A DNA stretch of 64,000 nucleotides, from contig NZ_LR732469.1 in assembly GCF_902506425.1 (NCBI RefSeq), positions 1,719,284 through 1,783,283 on the forward strand, given 5' to 3'. Below the pieces are notes generated by a model, which saw only the letters and a list, made by a program, of their open reading frames with translations, searched no databases and had not been told where the DNA came from. The position numbers and the translations under genes are program-made. Positions 55,848-64,000 of this stretch are shown here, piece after piece (positions within the stretch are counted from its first letter, which is position 1; every line of letters begins with the position of its first letter). The stretch comes from Novosphingobium sp. 9U. GTDB lineage: Bacteria; Pseudomonadota; Alphaproteobacteria; Sphingomonadales; Sphingomonadaceae.

Positions 55848-56789
55848 TTAGTACCCGGCCTGAAGATCCACTACGTGCTCCAGCGGCTCTCCCGCCAGGA
55901 AGCGGCTGCAATTCGCCAGGAACCGCTCGGCGCCTTTCTGGAAGATCGTTTCCTGCGAGCGGCCGGAGAGGTGCATCGATATGTGGACGTTCTCGCGCGT
56001 CCACAGCGGGTGCTCTGGCGGCAGCGGCTCGGGATCGGTGACGTCGAGAAAGGCACCACCGAGCCGGCCGCTGTCCAACGCTGCGAGCAGCGCCTCGGTC
56101 TGGATCACCTCGCCGCGAGCGAAGTTCATAATTACGGCGCCCGGCTTCATGGCAGCGAACTCGACCCTGCCGAACAGACCGTGCGTGTCCGGCGTCGAGG
56201 GCACCGCAACGATCACCCAGTCGAAATCGCCCAACCGCGTGCGCCATTCCTCCGGGCGGAGCGTCCCCGGCGCGCCGCTGCGGCGCACTTCGGTGACGCC
56301 TACGTCGAACACGCGCAGCAAGTGGCCGATCCGCCCACCGATCGCGCCGGCTCCCACGATCAGCGCCGAGGTTCCGGCAAGCTCGCGCCGGCCCGGCGGC
56401 TCGTGCAGCCACTCATGCCGGTCCTGCGCGCGCACGACGTCGCGATAGCCTTTCACGATAGTCAGCATGCCGAGCAGCGCGTACTCCGCGATGGTGCCGG
56501 CGTGCAGGCCCGCGCCGTTGGTCAGCACGGTGCCGCGCTGCGCCATGAGGTCCAGCGGCAAGTGGTTGATCCCGGCTGCCACCGTGTTCAGCCAACGCAA
56601 CCGCGGCGCCTCGCTGACGGCACGCGCTACTTCGTTGCCTTCCCGGAACACGTCGATCCAGGCGATCTCCGCTTGTGCCATGAGCGGCGGCAGGTCTTCG
56701 AACCGATCGAACCAGTGCGGCTCCACGCCCGCCGGCAGACGCCCTTCGAGGAACGGCCGGGCAGTTTCAGTGAAGACGGCGAAGGTCAT
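55848..56789 (-). CDS. D-2-hydroxyacid dehydrogenase family protein
   Basis: A 313-residue NAD(P)-dependent dehydrogenase. The Rossmann motif is ALIVGAGAIGGRIG (residue ~146); the catalytic Arg is in MNFARGEVIQ, Glu in DVTDPEPLPPEHPLW, and a His in HISMHLSGRSQ. It resembles the glyoxylate/hydroxypyruvate reductase-like group. ATG 56789 is used, because the longer frame would start at TTG. The substrate is a 2-oxo acid that cannot be named from sequence. Confidence 0.92.
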   Translation of the reverse strand: MTFAVFTETARPFLEGRLPAGVEPHWFDRFEDLPPLMAQAEIAWIDVFREGNEVARAVSEAPRLRWLNTVAAGINHLPLDLMAQRGTVLTNGAGLHAGTIAEYALLGMLTIVKGYRDVVRAQDRHEWLHEPPGRRELAGTSALIVGAGAIGGRIGHLLRVFDVGVTEVRRSGAPGTLRPEEWRTRLGDFDWVIVAVPSTPDTHGLFGRVEFAAMKPGAVIMNFARGEVIQTEALLAALDSGRLGGAFLDVTDPEPLPPEHPLWTRENVHISMHLSGRSQETIFQKGAERFLANCSRFLAGEPLEHVVDLQAGY

Positions 56790-56862
56790 GCGCAGTGTCT
56801 CATAGCGGATGAACAACTCATCCGATCTCAAGTTGCCAAGGCGATAGCCTCAGCGTCACCCC

Positions 56863-58299
56863 TCAGCCCAGCTTCCACTCCCAGCCTAGCGGGTCACCGT
56901 CCATGACTTCGACGCCCTTTTCGGCAAGCTCATCGCGCAGGGCATCAGACGCGGCGAAGTCCTTCTCGGCACGCGCAGCCTTGCGGCGTTCGAGCGTGGC
57001 TCCGATTTCCTTCTCTGTGATCTGCGCAGACGTGGGACGCAGCCGCAAGTCGGCGCGCGTCTTGCCGAGCAGGTCCAGCCCCAGCACCGCCTCCATCCGC
57101 TCGACCACCGCGCGCTTGGCGCCAGCGTCGATCTTCTTGGCGGCGAGCACGTCCTCCAGCGCTGTGAGCGCGATGGCGGTGTTGAGATCGTCGGAGATCG
57201 CGGCCTCGAATGTCTCCAACATTGGCGCGAGCTTGGGATGCACGCTCTCGCTGGCCTCGGCATCGCGCAGCCGTTCGGCCACGATCAGCATGCGCTTGAG
57301 GCGCGTGAGCGCCGCGCCGAGGTTCTCCCAGGAGAACTCCAGTTCGCTGCGGTAATGCGCCTGGAGGCACATCAGGCGATAGGCGAGCGGGTGATAGCCG
57401 CGGTCGATCAGCAGCTGCAGCCGCAGGAACTCGCCCGAGGACTTACTCATCTTGCCCGATCGCTCGACGAGGAAGTTGTTGTGCATCCACACCCGCGCGC
57501 CCGAGTTCGCCGGCACGTCCAGGCCACTGGTGCAGCAGAACGCCTGGTTCTGCGCGATCTCGTTGGGGTGGTGGATCTCGCGGTGGTCGATACCGCCGGT
57601 GTGGATGTCGAACGGGAAGCCGAGCAAGTCGCCCGACATGACCGAGCACTCCAGGTGCCAGCCCGGCGCGCCGCGGCCCCAAGGCGAGTCCCACTCCATC
57701 TGCCGGCTCTCGCCGGGCGGTGTCTTGCGCCAGATCGCGAAGTCGGCGGCGTTGCGCTTACCCTCGACGGGCTCGATCCGGCTCTCGCCTTCGTCGGTGA
57801 CAAGCCGCGCCAGGCGTCCATAGTCGGTGACGGTAGAGACATCGAAGTAGAGCCCGCTCTCCAGCTCGTAGCAGTGCCGCTCGGCGATGCTCCGGGCGAA
57901 CTCGATCATCTGCGGCACGTAGTCCGTGGCGATCGACCACTTGGCGGGCTGGCGCACATTAAGCGCCGCGATGTCGGCCCAGTACGCCTCGGTGTAGTGG
58001 CGCGCGATGTCCCAGATCGATTGCGCCCGGGTGCGCGCCATCTTCTCCATCTTGTCCTCACCCGCATCGGCGTCGTCGGTCAGGTGCCCGACGTCGGTGA
58101 TGTTGATGACGTGGGTGAGCTTGTAGCCCTTGAAGCTGAGCGTCCGGCCCAGCACGTCGGCAAAGACGTATGCGCGCATGTTGCCGATGTGGGGGTAGTT
58201 GTAGACCGTCGGACCGCAGGAATAGACGCGCGCCTCGTTTGCGTGGACAGGCTCGAACGGCTCGAGAGCGCGGGTCAGGCTATTGTAGAGCGTCAGCAT
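56863..58299 (-). CDS. cysS: Cysteinyl-tRNA synthetase
   Basis: A 478-residue class I synthetase. The HIGH-type motif is YNYPHIGNMRAYVFADVL, KMSKS is GKMSKSSGE, and zinc ligands include Cys in YSCGPTVYN, C near residue 225 (LECSVMS) and HREIHHPNE. ATG 58299 is chosen over a longer frame because homologues start here (MLTLYNSLTR). Nothing is missing. Confidence 0.98.
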   Translation of the reverse strand: MLTLYNSLTRALEPFEPVHANEARVYSCGPTVYNYPHIGNMRAYVFADVLGRTLSFKGYKLTHVINITDVGHLTDDADAGEDKMEKMARTRAQSIWDIARHYTEAYWADIAALNVRQPAKWSIATDYVPQMIEFARSIAERHCYELESGLYFDVSTVTDYGRLARLVTDEGESRIEPVEGKRNAADFAIWRKTPPGESRQMEWDSPWGRGAPGWHLECSVMSGDLLGFPFDIHTGGIDHREIHHPNEIAQNQAFCCTSGLDVPANSGARVWMHNNFLVERSGKMSKSSGEFLRLQLLIDRGYHPLAYRLMCLQAHYRSELEFSWENLGAALTRLKRMLIVAERLRDAEASESVHPKLAPMLETFEAAISDDLNTAIALTALEDVLAAKKIDAGAKRAVVERMEAVLGLDLLGKTRADLRLRPTSAQITEKEIGATLERRKAARAEKDFAASDALRDELAEKGVEVMDGDPLGWEWKLG

Positions 58300-58330
58300 G
58301 GCGGCCGATTGCCGCGCGGGCCTTGCCCGG

Positions 58331-59233
58331 TCAAGCGTGCGCCCACAGCAACAGCGCGACACCGCCAGTGATGAGCGCAAAGCCAAGGCTCTCGCGCGGG
58401 CTCAGCCACTTGCCCGAGACCCGCCGCGTAACCAGCGCGACGATCGGCATCTCGATGAGGCCGAGCGTGCGCACGTTGGCGGCGAGCGTCAGCGAGAAAG
58501 CGACAAACCAGCCCGCCGAAGCCAGCGCGCCGAGCGATCCCGCGCCCAGGCTGATGCGCCAGTGCCGCATGGAAGCGCGCAGCGGCGCGGCGCCACGCAA
58601 GGCAAACCAGCTCAGCAGCATGCCCGATTGCAGCGCCAGCGAGAGCACCAGCATCGCCAGACTGCGCATCATGAACGAGCCGTTTGGTACCGCTTCGATC
58701 CCCGCGCGAAAGGCGATTGCGGAAAGCCCGAACAACGCGCCGCTCGCCACCCCGGCTACCACCGAGCGCCCGTCCGCCAGCCGCGCGGTGCCATGCCCGG
58801 GCTTGAGCGATGCCAGGACGACGCCGATCGTCACCACCAGCACCGCCACCCAGCCGAGCACCGCAAGCCGGTCACCGATCAGCACCAACCCAAGCAGCGC
58901 CGCGGTGACCGGCTCGGTCTTGATGTAGGCGTAGGCGACCCCGAACTCGCGCCGCGCCATGACATGCAGCATTAGCGCGGTGGCGCCGATCTGGGCAACG
59001 GCCCCCAGCGCGTTCCAGGCGAGCGCGGCCTGGCTCAGTCCCGGCAGCGGCTCGCCCGCGATCGCCCAGTGAGCGAGCAGGAACAGCGCCGCGAAGGGCA
59101 GCCCGTAGACGAAGCGCACTTGCGTCGCGCCAAGGGTGCCGATCTCGCGTACGAGCCCGGACTGCAGCGCGTTGCGCAAGACCTGCGCACCTGCGGCCAG
59201 CAGGGTGAACGGCACCCACAAATAAGCGGTCAT
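58331..59233 (-). CDS. EamA/DMT-family transporter
   Basis: A 300-residue inner-membrane protein with ten helices in two EamA repeats. KTEPVTAALLGLVLIGDRLAVLGWVAVLVVTIGVVLA ends the first, and LIEMPIVALVTRRVSGKWLSPRESLGFALITGGVALLLW ends the second. ATG 59233 follows the nitroreductase stop by one base. It exports or imports a small metabolite of unknown kind. Last of cobT-nitroreductase-EamA. Confidence 0.88.
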   Translation of the reverse strand: MTAYLWVPFTLLAAGAQVLRNALQSGLVREIGTLGATQVRFVYGLPFAALFLLAHWAIAGEPLPGLSQAALAWNALGAVAQIGATALMLHVMARREFGVAYAYIKTEPVTAALLGLVLIGDRLAVLGWVAVLVVTIGVVLASLKPGHGTARLADGRSVVAGVASGALFGLSAIAFRAGIEAVPNGSFMMRSLAMLVLSLALQSGMLLSWFALRGAAPLRASMRHWRISLGAGSLGALASAGWFVAFSLTLAANVRTLGLIEMPIVALVTRRVSGKWLSPRESLGFALITGGVALLLWAHA

Positions 59234-59234
59234 A

Positions 59235-59897
59235 TCACCAGCCGAAAAAGCGCACCTGCTCCTCGAGCGGCACGCGCTCGCGCTCGAAGGCGTTGGCCGG
59301 ATGGTCGTTATCGCGCCAGCCGATGGCAATCCCGCAGAACAGCAGAGTGTCCTCCGAAAGGCCCAGGTGATCCTTGATCGTGCGTCCGTAGACGCCCATC
59401 CACTCCTGCGGGCAGCTGTCCAGACCCTCGTAGCGCAGCAGCAGCATGATCGTCTGTAGCCACATGCCGACGTCGGACCATTGCGGTTCCTTCATCCACT
59501 TGGGGAAGTGCGCGAGCAGCAGGACCGGTGCGCCGAAGCTGGTGAGGTTGGCCTGCGAGAACAGGTCGCGCTGCTCCACATCCTCGCGCCCAATCCGCAT
59601 CGAGCCGTACATGGCCGCGCCGAGCCGGCTCAGCCGCTCCTTGTACTTCGGAACCTGCCCCGGTGCCGAAAAGTCGTACTCCAACGGATCGTCGGGCGCG
59701 CCGGCGAGTAGCCGCTCCTGCAGCGCCTTGAGCGGCGCGCCGGTGAGCACGATTCCTTCCCACGGCTGGTAATTGCACCCGGACGGCGCCATCCGCGCCC
59801 GATCCAGCACGCGGTGGATGGTCTCGAAGTCGACCGGCTTGTCGAGGAAGGCGCGGATCGAGCGGCGAGTGGCAACGGCTTCGGCGACGTTCATCAT
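59235..59897 (-). CDS. Nitroreductase family protein
   Basis: A 220-residue FMN-dependent oxidoreductase. [43 protein letters not shown] is the classical start; [21 protein letters not shown] and [16 protein letters not shown] are the C-terminal parts. Overlaps cobT (ATGA). This gene type can act on nitroaromatics or quinones; BluB, which makes the lower cobalamin ligand, is a related nitroreductase-fold protein, but the usual BluB sequence marks are not evident, so the link to cobT may be only positional. Confidence 0.9.
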   Translation of the reverse strand: MMNVAEAVATRRSIRAFLDKPVDFETIHRVLDRARMAPSGCNYQPWEGIVLTGAPLKALQERLLAGAPDDPLEYDFSAPGQVPKYKERLSRLGAAMYGSMRIGREDVEQRDLFSQANLTSFGAPVLLLAHFPKWMKEPQWSDVGMWLQTIMLLLRYEGLDSCPQEWMGVYGRTIKDHLGLSEDTLLFCGIAIGWRDNDHPANAFERERVPLEEQVRFFGW

Positions 59898-61708
59898 TCC
59901 TCCTCGAACAGCCCCGCGAGCTGCTCGATCATGGTGCCGCCCAGCTGCTCCACATCCATGATCGTCACGGCGCGGCGGTAGTAGCGAGTGACGTCATGGC
60001 CGATGCCGATGGCAACGAGCTGGACCGGCGACTGGCGCTCGATCCAGTCGATCACGCGCCGCAGGTGCGCCTCCAGGTAGCCAGCGCTGTTGACGCTCAG
60101 CGTCGAATCGTCGACCGGGGCGCCGTCGGAGATGACCATCAGGATGCGGCGGTCCTCCTGGCGAGCGAGCAGGCGATTGTGCGCCCAGAGCAGCGCCTCG
60201 CCGTCGATGTTCTCCTTCAGCAGGCCTTCGCGCATCATCAGACCGAGGTTCTTGCGCGCGCGGCGCCAGGGCTCGTCGGCCTTCTTGTAGACGATGTGGC
60301 GCAGGTCGTTGAGACGGCCGGGGTGCTGCGGCTTGCCGTTCGCCAGCCAGGCCTCGCGGCTCTGCCCGCCCTTCCAGGCGCGGGTGGTGAAGCCCAGGAT
60401 CTCGACCTTGACGCCGCAGCGCTCCAAGGTGCGCGCGAGCACGTCCGCGCTGATGGCGGCGATGCTGATCGGGCGTCCGCGCATGGAACCCGAGTTGTCG
60501 ATCAGCATGGTGACGACCGTGTCCTTGAACTCGACGTCGCGCTCGATCTTGTAGCTCAGCGACTGGCCCGGCGAGACCACCACGCGCGCCAGCCGCGCGG
60601 CGTCGAGCATGCCCTCTTCCTGGTCGAAGTCCCATGAGCGGTTCTGCTGGGCCATCAGCCGGCGCTGCAGGCGATTCGCCAGGCGCGTGACGATACCCTG
60701 CAGACCCTTGAGCTGCGCGTCGAGATAGGCGCGCAGGCGGGTGAGCTCCTCTTCGTCGCACAGGTCGTGCGCGCCGACGACTTCGTCGAACGCCTCGGTA
60801 AAGACCTTGTAGTCGAAGGTGTCGGGGATGTCGGTCCAGGGGCGGTTGGGACGGACGGGCAGCATGCCTTCCTCGCCCTCTTCGCCTTCCTGGCCTTCCT
60901 CCATGTCGTCGGAGCTCTCGCCTTCGGCTTCGCTCTCGCCGTCGTCCTCGCCTTGGCTTGGCTCGGCGGCGACTTCGCTGGGCTGCTGTTCCTCGCCCTT
61001 GTCGTCGCCCTTCTCGTCTTCCTCGGTCTCCTCGTCGCCGTCCATGTCGTCGGCGTCGTCGGGCTGTTCGGGCAGCTGCTCGGTGCGGGTCAGCTCCAGA
61101 TGCTGGAGCATGTCGAGCGAGAGCGACTGGAACGCCTTCTGGTCGTCCAACGAACTGGCCAGCGCCTCGAAGTCGTTGCCCGCGCGTTCCTCGATCCAGC
61201 GGCGGACCATGTCGACGCCGGCCTGCGCCTTGGTGGGCACTTCCTGGCCGGTCAGCCGCTCGCGCAGCAGCAGCGCAAGGGCGGCCTGCATCGGCACCTC
61301 GTCGGCGCTGCCGGCGCGGGTGATCGGGTCCGAACCCATGCGCTGGTTCAGCGCGGCATCGAGGTTGTCGCGCATGCCCGCGAACTTGTTGGAGCCCAGC
61401 GCCTCGTAGCGGACCAGTTCCACCGCATCGTAACAGGCGCGCGCTGCCGGCTCGAGCGGCGCATTGCGCTGGTGCAGCCGCTCGTCATGGTGGCGCAACT
61501 TCAGCGCGAAGCTGTCGGCATAGCCACGCGCCTGCATGGCGGCGGCGCGAGGGAGCGAGCGACCGGGCATCGGCACGCGGAAAGTCTGGCCAGTGGAGCT
61601 GGGCGCGTCGGCAGTCCAGTTGACCTCCACCTCGGCGTCATGCGCAATCGCACGGCTGGCGCCAGTGAGGACGGACTTGAAGCGATCTGCGGGGGATTCG
61701 TCGGACAT
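59894..61708 (-). CDS. cobT: Cobaltochelatase subunit CobT
   Basis: A 604-residue partner of CobS and CobN. The N-terminal part is helical; residues ~225-295 are a very acidic stretch (runs of Glu and Asp); the C-terminal VWA domain has the MIDAS motif [19 protein letters not shown], with the TTRAWKGG and GAPVDDSTL metal-site loops. It is 25 kb from cobS. Overlaps the nitroreductase start by four bases. Confidence 0.94.
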   Translation of the reverse strand: MSDESPADRFKSVLTGASRAIAHDAEVEVNWTADAPSSTGQTFRVPMPGRSLPRAAAMQARGYADSFALKLRHHDERLHQRNAPLEPAARACYDAVELVRYEALGSNKFAGMRDNLDAALNQRMGSDPITRAGSADEVPMQAALALLLRERLTGQEVPTKAQAGVDMVRRWIEERAGNDFEALASSLDDQKAFQSLSLDMLQHLELTRTEQLPEQPDDADDMDGDEETEEDEKGDDKGEEQQPSEVAAEPSQGEDDGESEAEGESSDDMEEGQEGEEGEEGMLPVRPNRPWTDIPDTFDYKVFTEAFDEVVGAHDLCDEEELTRLRAYLDAQLKGLQGIVTRLANRLQRRLMAQQNRSWDFDQEEGMLDAARLARVVVSPGQSLSYKIERDVEFKDTVVTMLIDNSGSMRGRPISIAAISADVLARTLERCGVKVEILGFTTRAWKGGQSREAWLANGKPQHPGRLNDLRHIVYKKADEPWRRARKNLGLMMREGLLKENIDGEALLWAHNRLLARQEDRRILMVISDGAPVDDSTLSVNSAGYLEAHLRRVIDWIERQSPVQLVAIGIGHDVTRYYRRAVTIMDVEQLGGTMIEQLAGLFEEE

Positions 61709-61805
61709 GTGTGCGGAACGCTAGAAGGGCACAGGTGGTTCGGCAAGCATCGGGCTTGGCCAGGCCCCTCCACCACCGTCTGCTGCGGCGGTGGAGAAAC
61801 GATCC

Positions 61806-62456
61806 CTAGATCGATTGCCCGGTTTTGGCCCAGTCCGCCAGGAACCCCTCGATCCCCTTGTCCGTCAGCACGTGCTTGAACAGGCTATGGATGACCGCCG
61901 GCGGTGCGGTCATCACGTCCGCGCCGATACGGGCGCACTCCAGCACGTGGATCGGGTGGCGGATCGAGGCGGCGAGGATCTCGGTCTCGAACGCGTAGTT
62001 GTCGTAGATCAGGCGGATGTCGCGGATCAGGTCGAGGCCGTCGAAGCCGTTGTCGTCATGCCGGCCCACAAACGGCGAGATGAAGCTTGCACCCGCCTTG
62101 GCGGCGAGCAGCGCCTGGTTGGCCGAGAAGCACAAGGTCACGTTCACCAGCGTGCCGTCGCTCGTCAGCTTCTTGCAGGTCTTGAGGCCATCGACCGTGA
62201 GCGGCACCTTTATGCAGACGTTATCGGCGATCTTGCGCAGGATCTCGGCCTCGCGCATCATCCCGGCATGGTCGAGCGCGACCACTTCGGCGCTGACCGG
62301 ACCGTCGACTAGGCCGCAGATCTCCTTGGTCACTTCCATGAAGTCGCGGCCCGACTTGGCGATCAGCGAGGGGTTGGTGGTGACGCCGTCGAGCAGGCCG
62401 GTTTCGGCGAGCTCGGCGATTTCCTTGGTGTCGGCGGTGTCGACGAAGAACTTCAT
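61806..62456 (-). CDS. tal: Small transaldolase/fructose-6-phosphate aldolase-like enzyme
   Basis: A 216-residue member of the short transaldolase group (TalC/FSA). [36 protein letters not shown] is the family start; the Schiff-base Lys is in [13 protein letters not shown] (residue ~83); [28 protein letters not shown] follows. ATG 62456 is chosen. The size alone cannot tell transaldolase from aldolase; in Alphaproteobacteria it usually serves the pentose phosphate route. Confidence 0.94.
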   Translation of the reverse strand: MKFFVDTADTKEIAELAETGLLDGVTTNPSLIAKSGRDFMEVTKEICGLVDGPVSAEVVALDHAGMMREAEILRKIADNVCIKVPLTVDGLKTCKKLTSDGTLVNVTLCFSANQALLAAKAGASFISPFVGRHDDNGFDGLDLIRDIRLIYDNYAFETEILAASIRHPIHVLECARIGADVMTAPPAVIHSLFKHVLTDKGIEGFLADWAKTGQSI

Positions 62457-62550
62457 GGTCGGGCTTCCTGTGACGCGGGTCTGCGCGCGCCTATAAGGGA
62501 GCGGGTTGACGGGGGCTAGGGGTGGTCGATGCCCACCCCCAAGCTCTCCG

Positions 62551-63282
62551 TTACCGTGCAAGTGCCCGCATCAGGAGCGGATCGCCTCCCTTGTTCGGGT
62601 CGCGCCGGATCGCCGACTCCTCGCCGCCGATCTCGAACCAGATCGCATTGTCTGCGCCCAGTGCCAGCGCGTGAGCGGCATCGGCCATGTCCACGTCCTT
62701 GAGCGCGGCGACCGCCTGGCTGATGATCGGATCGTCGGCCATGCGCAGCAGGCGGTCCATGGCGGGGATCATCGCGTTGACCAGCGTGGGGCCGACCTTG
62801 GCGCGCAAGTAGCTGGTGGCACCGGTGGCGGGACCGGCAACCAGCGCGTCCGGGTTGTCGAAGGTTAGCGTGCGGATCGCCTCTTCCACCTGCGGCGCGG
62901 CGGCGCGGGCGCCGTCCTCCGCGATGACGTTGAGCCGGTGGAGAAGCTGCTCCCGGAACTTGGGCTGGCGCAGCACGCCGGGCATGCCCTTGGCGCTCCT
63001 GCCGAACAGCACGGGCATGTTGATGCGGGCGACCGGGCTGTTCCAGAACCCGTCCGGGGCGCTGAGACGCGCGAAAGCGTTGCGGGTTGAAAGCTCCAGC
63101 AAGCGACGGACCACGTCGGCGGACGGCGCCGAACCGCCCGCACTGCGCGCCATGCCAGAGGTGCCCGCAGTCGTGGTGCAGCCCGACAGCAGCACCAGCC
63201 CGGCAAGCGTCGCCCCCGCGCTCAGGAACCCACGCCGGCCGAGCGGCGACCGTGCGTCGAATAGCGAACCAACCTCATTCAT
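62551..63282 (-). CDS. DUF4197 protein, Tat-exported lipoprotein
   Basis: A 243-residue protein. The N-terminus has a twin-Arg motif (GRRGFLSAG) followed by a hydrophobic stretch and lipobox LLSGC, so it appears to be a lipoprotein sent by the Tat route. The DUF4197 core has [73 protein letters not shown] and [15 protein letters not shown] precedes the ATG. Function unknown. Divergent from priA. Confidence 0.9.
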   Translation of the reverse strand: MNEVGSLFDARSPLGRRGFLSAGATLAGLVLLSGCTTTAGTSGMARSAGGSAPSADVVRRLLELSTRNAFARLSAPDGFWNSPVARINMPVLFGRSAKGMPGVLRQPKFREQLLHRLNVIAEDGARAAAPQVEEAIRTLTFDNPDALVAGPATGATSYLRAKVGPTLVNAMIPAMDRLLRMADDPIISQAVAALKDVDMADAAHALALGADNAIWFEIGGEESAIRRDPNKGGDPLLMRALAR

Positions 63283-63330
63283 GCCCCAAGTCCTTCACGT
63301 GAGTCTGTCACAATGCCTATATGCGCGACG

Positions 63331-64000
63331 ATGTCCGCCGCCATGCCCCAAACTACCACGCCCGCGATAGAGCGCGTTCGCCTGCTTGTTTTCAATGCCG
63401 TGCTCAACGTTCTCGACTACCGCGTTCCGCCGGGAATGACGGTGGAGCCGGGCACGGTCGTGGTTGCGCCGCTCGGCCCCCGTCAGATCCTGGGGATCGT
63501 GTGGGAGCCGGAACGCCTGAACGGCGCGGAAGTGCCGGACACAAAGCTGCGCGCGATCCTCGAAGTGCTGCCCGTGCCTCCCATTCCGGCACAGCTGCGC
63601 CGGCTGATCGAGTGGACTGCCGACTACTACTGCGCCTCGATGCAAAGCGTGGCGCGCATGGCGCTCGCCAGCAGCGCGGCGCTTCGCGGGGGCGGCACCA
63701 CCACCGAGTATCGCCTTACTGGCGAGGAGCCCGCGCGCATGACGCCGCAGCGCGCCGCTGCGCTGGATGCCCTGCAGGGCGAGCAAGGCTCGATCCGCGA
63801 ACTGGCCGAACTGGCGAGCGTGTCCGAAGGCGTGCTGCGCGGCATGGTCGGTGCGGGCATCCTTGAGCCGGTGGTGGTCGATTGCGACCGGCCCTACCCG
63901 CCCGCCCTGCCCGACTTCGCCGAGCCGGAGCTGAACCCTGGGCAGCGCGAGGCTGCCAATATCTTCGTGGCGGCCGTGCGCGACGGCGGCTTTGCACCCT
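63331..64000 (+). CDS. priA: Primosomal protein N' (PriA helicase), N-terminal part
   Basis: The first 223 codons of PriA, which restarts stalled replication forks; the frame runs off the window end. RVRLLVFNAVLNVLDYRVPPGMTVEPGTVVVAPLGPRQILGIVWE is the 3'-DNA-binding domain; LRRLIEWTADYYCASMQSVARMAL follows; ELNPGQREAANIF, just before the end, is the Q-motif that opens the helicase core. ATG 63331 is used; 63313 and 63343 are in frame too, and no ribosome-binding site decides. Helicase motifs lie past the edge. Confidence 0.92.
   Translation, partial: MSAAMPQTTTPAIERVRLLVFNAVLNVLDYRVPPGMTVEPGTVVVAPLGPRQILGIVWEPERLNGAEVPDTKLRAILEVLPVPPIPAQLRRLIEWTADYYCASMQSVARMALASSAALRGGGTTTEYRLTGEEPARMTPQRAAALDALQGEQGSIRELAELASVSEGVLRGMVGAGILEPVVVDCDRPYPPALPDFAEPELNPGQREAANIFVAAVRDGGFAP

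Noticed and set aside
61769..61797. A CTCCACC.../...GGTGGAG hairpin as terminator of the transaldolase gene
   Set aside because: The stem is short with a large loop and no T-run follows on the minus strand.

Overview
This is a GC-rich (roughly two-thirds G+C) stretch of a bacterial chromosome that reads as Alphaproteobacteria, most likely Sphingomonadales (Novosphingobium/Sphingomonas/Erythrobacter relatives). Pointers are the pckA | chvI-chvG-hprK-rapZ-EIIA-HPr arrangement, class I lysyl-tRNA synthetase, an EL222-type LOV-HTH photoreceptor, the rpmF-plsX-fabH-ihfA-merR string and alphaproteobacterial-type LexA boxes (GTTC-N7-GTTC). No prophage, transposase, integrase or CRISPR array is visible; most genes are housekeeping, with a few accessory islands.

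Layout. 1-3316: a probable F420-related accessory cluster (CofC-like tail, SDR, LLM-class oxidoreductase, MFS transporter). 3317-6465: thiE, a small lipoprotein gene, rpsB-tsf. 6466-7681: two small membrane-protein genes; the second has two tandem perfect LexA boxes and two DnaA-box-like sites in front of it. 7608-10400: pssA-psd phospholipid genes, tRNA-Tyr, a SpoU-family rRNA methyltransferase. 10430-14420: envelope lipoproteins (one a beta-helix), the LOV-HTH photoreceptor and a broken DUF4440/NTF2-like gene. 14600-20050: secA, two small membrane/secreted protein genes, pckA. 20276-25590: the ChvIG/HprK/RapZ/PTS-Ntr-like operon and a second SpoU methyltransferase. 25753-31264: rmuC (with a LexA box), def, recR, fmt, a cupin, truA. 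31366-34890: a GGDEF-EAL protein and cobS. 34949-40774: an HxlR-type regulator next to eight tightly packed genes (VOC, GST, double DUF1428, double VOC, GST, PhnB-like, GST, SRPBCC), the most striking accessory module here. 40942-46521: cytochrome b561, a 2OG-Fe(II) hydroxylase, DUF1003, lysS class I, mscS, and a YqjI-like PadR/DUF2218 pair. 46697-50003: DinG/XPD-like helicase and SixA phosphatase. 50180-53260: the fatty-acid/L32 operon. 53429-56789: MAPEG, a metallo-hydrolase, an S24 repressor/small-gene divergon with a LexA box, and a 2-hydroxyacid dehydrogenase. 56863-64000: cysS, EamA transporter, nitroreductase, cobT, transaldolase, a DUF4197 lipoprotein, and the start of priA.

Two themes cut across the window. 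First, a dispersed SOS set: perfect GTTC-N7-GTTC boxes lie in front of a small membrane protein (two boxes), rmuC and an S24 repressor divergon, and a one-mismatch box lies in front of the DinG-like helicase; their spacers are similarly pyrimidine-rich on the GTTC strand. Second, palindromic intergenic repeats: four copies of a ~150-bp composite palindrome all sit between convergent genes, and every other convergent gap longer than about 30 bp holds a different inverted repeat, which suggests a bidirectional transcription-end role. One copy has supplied the last codons of mscS.
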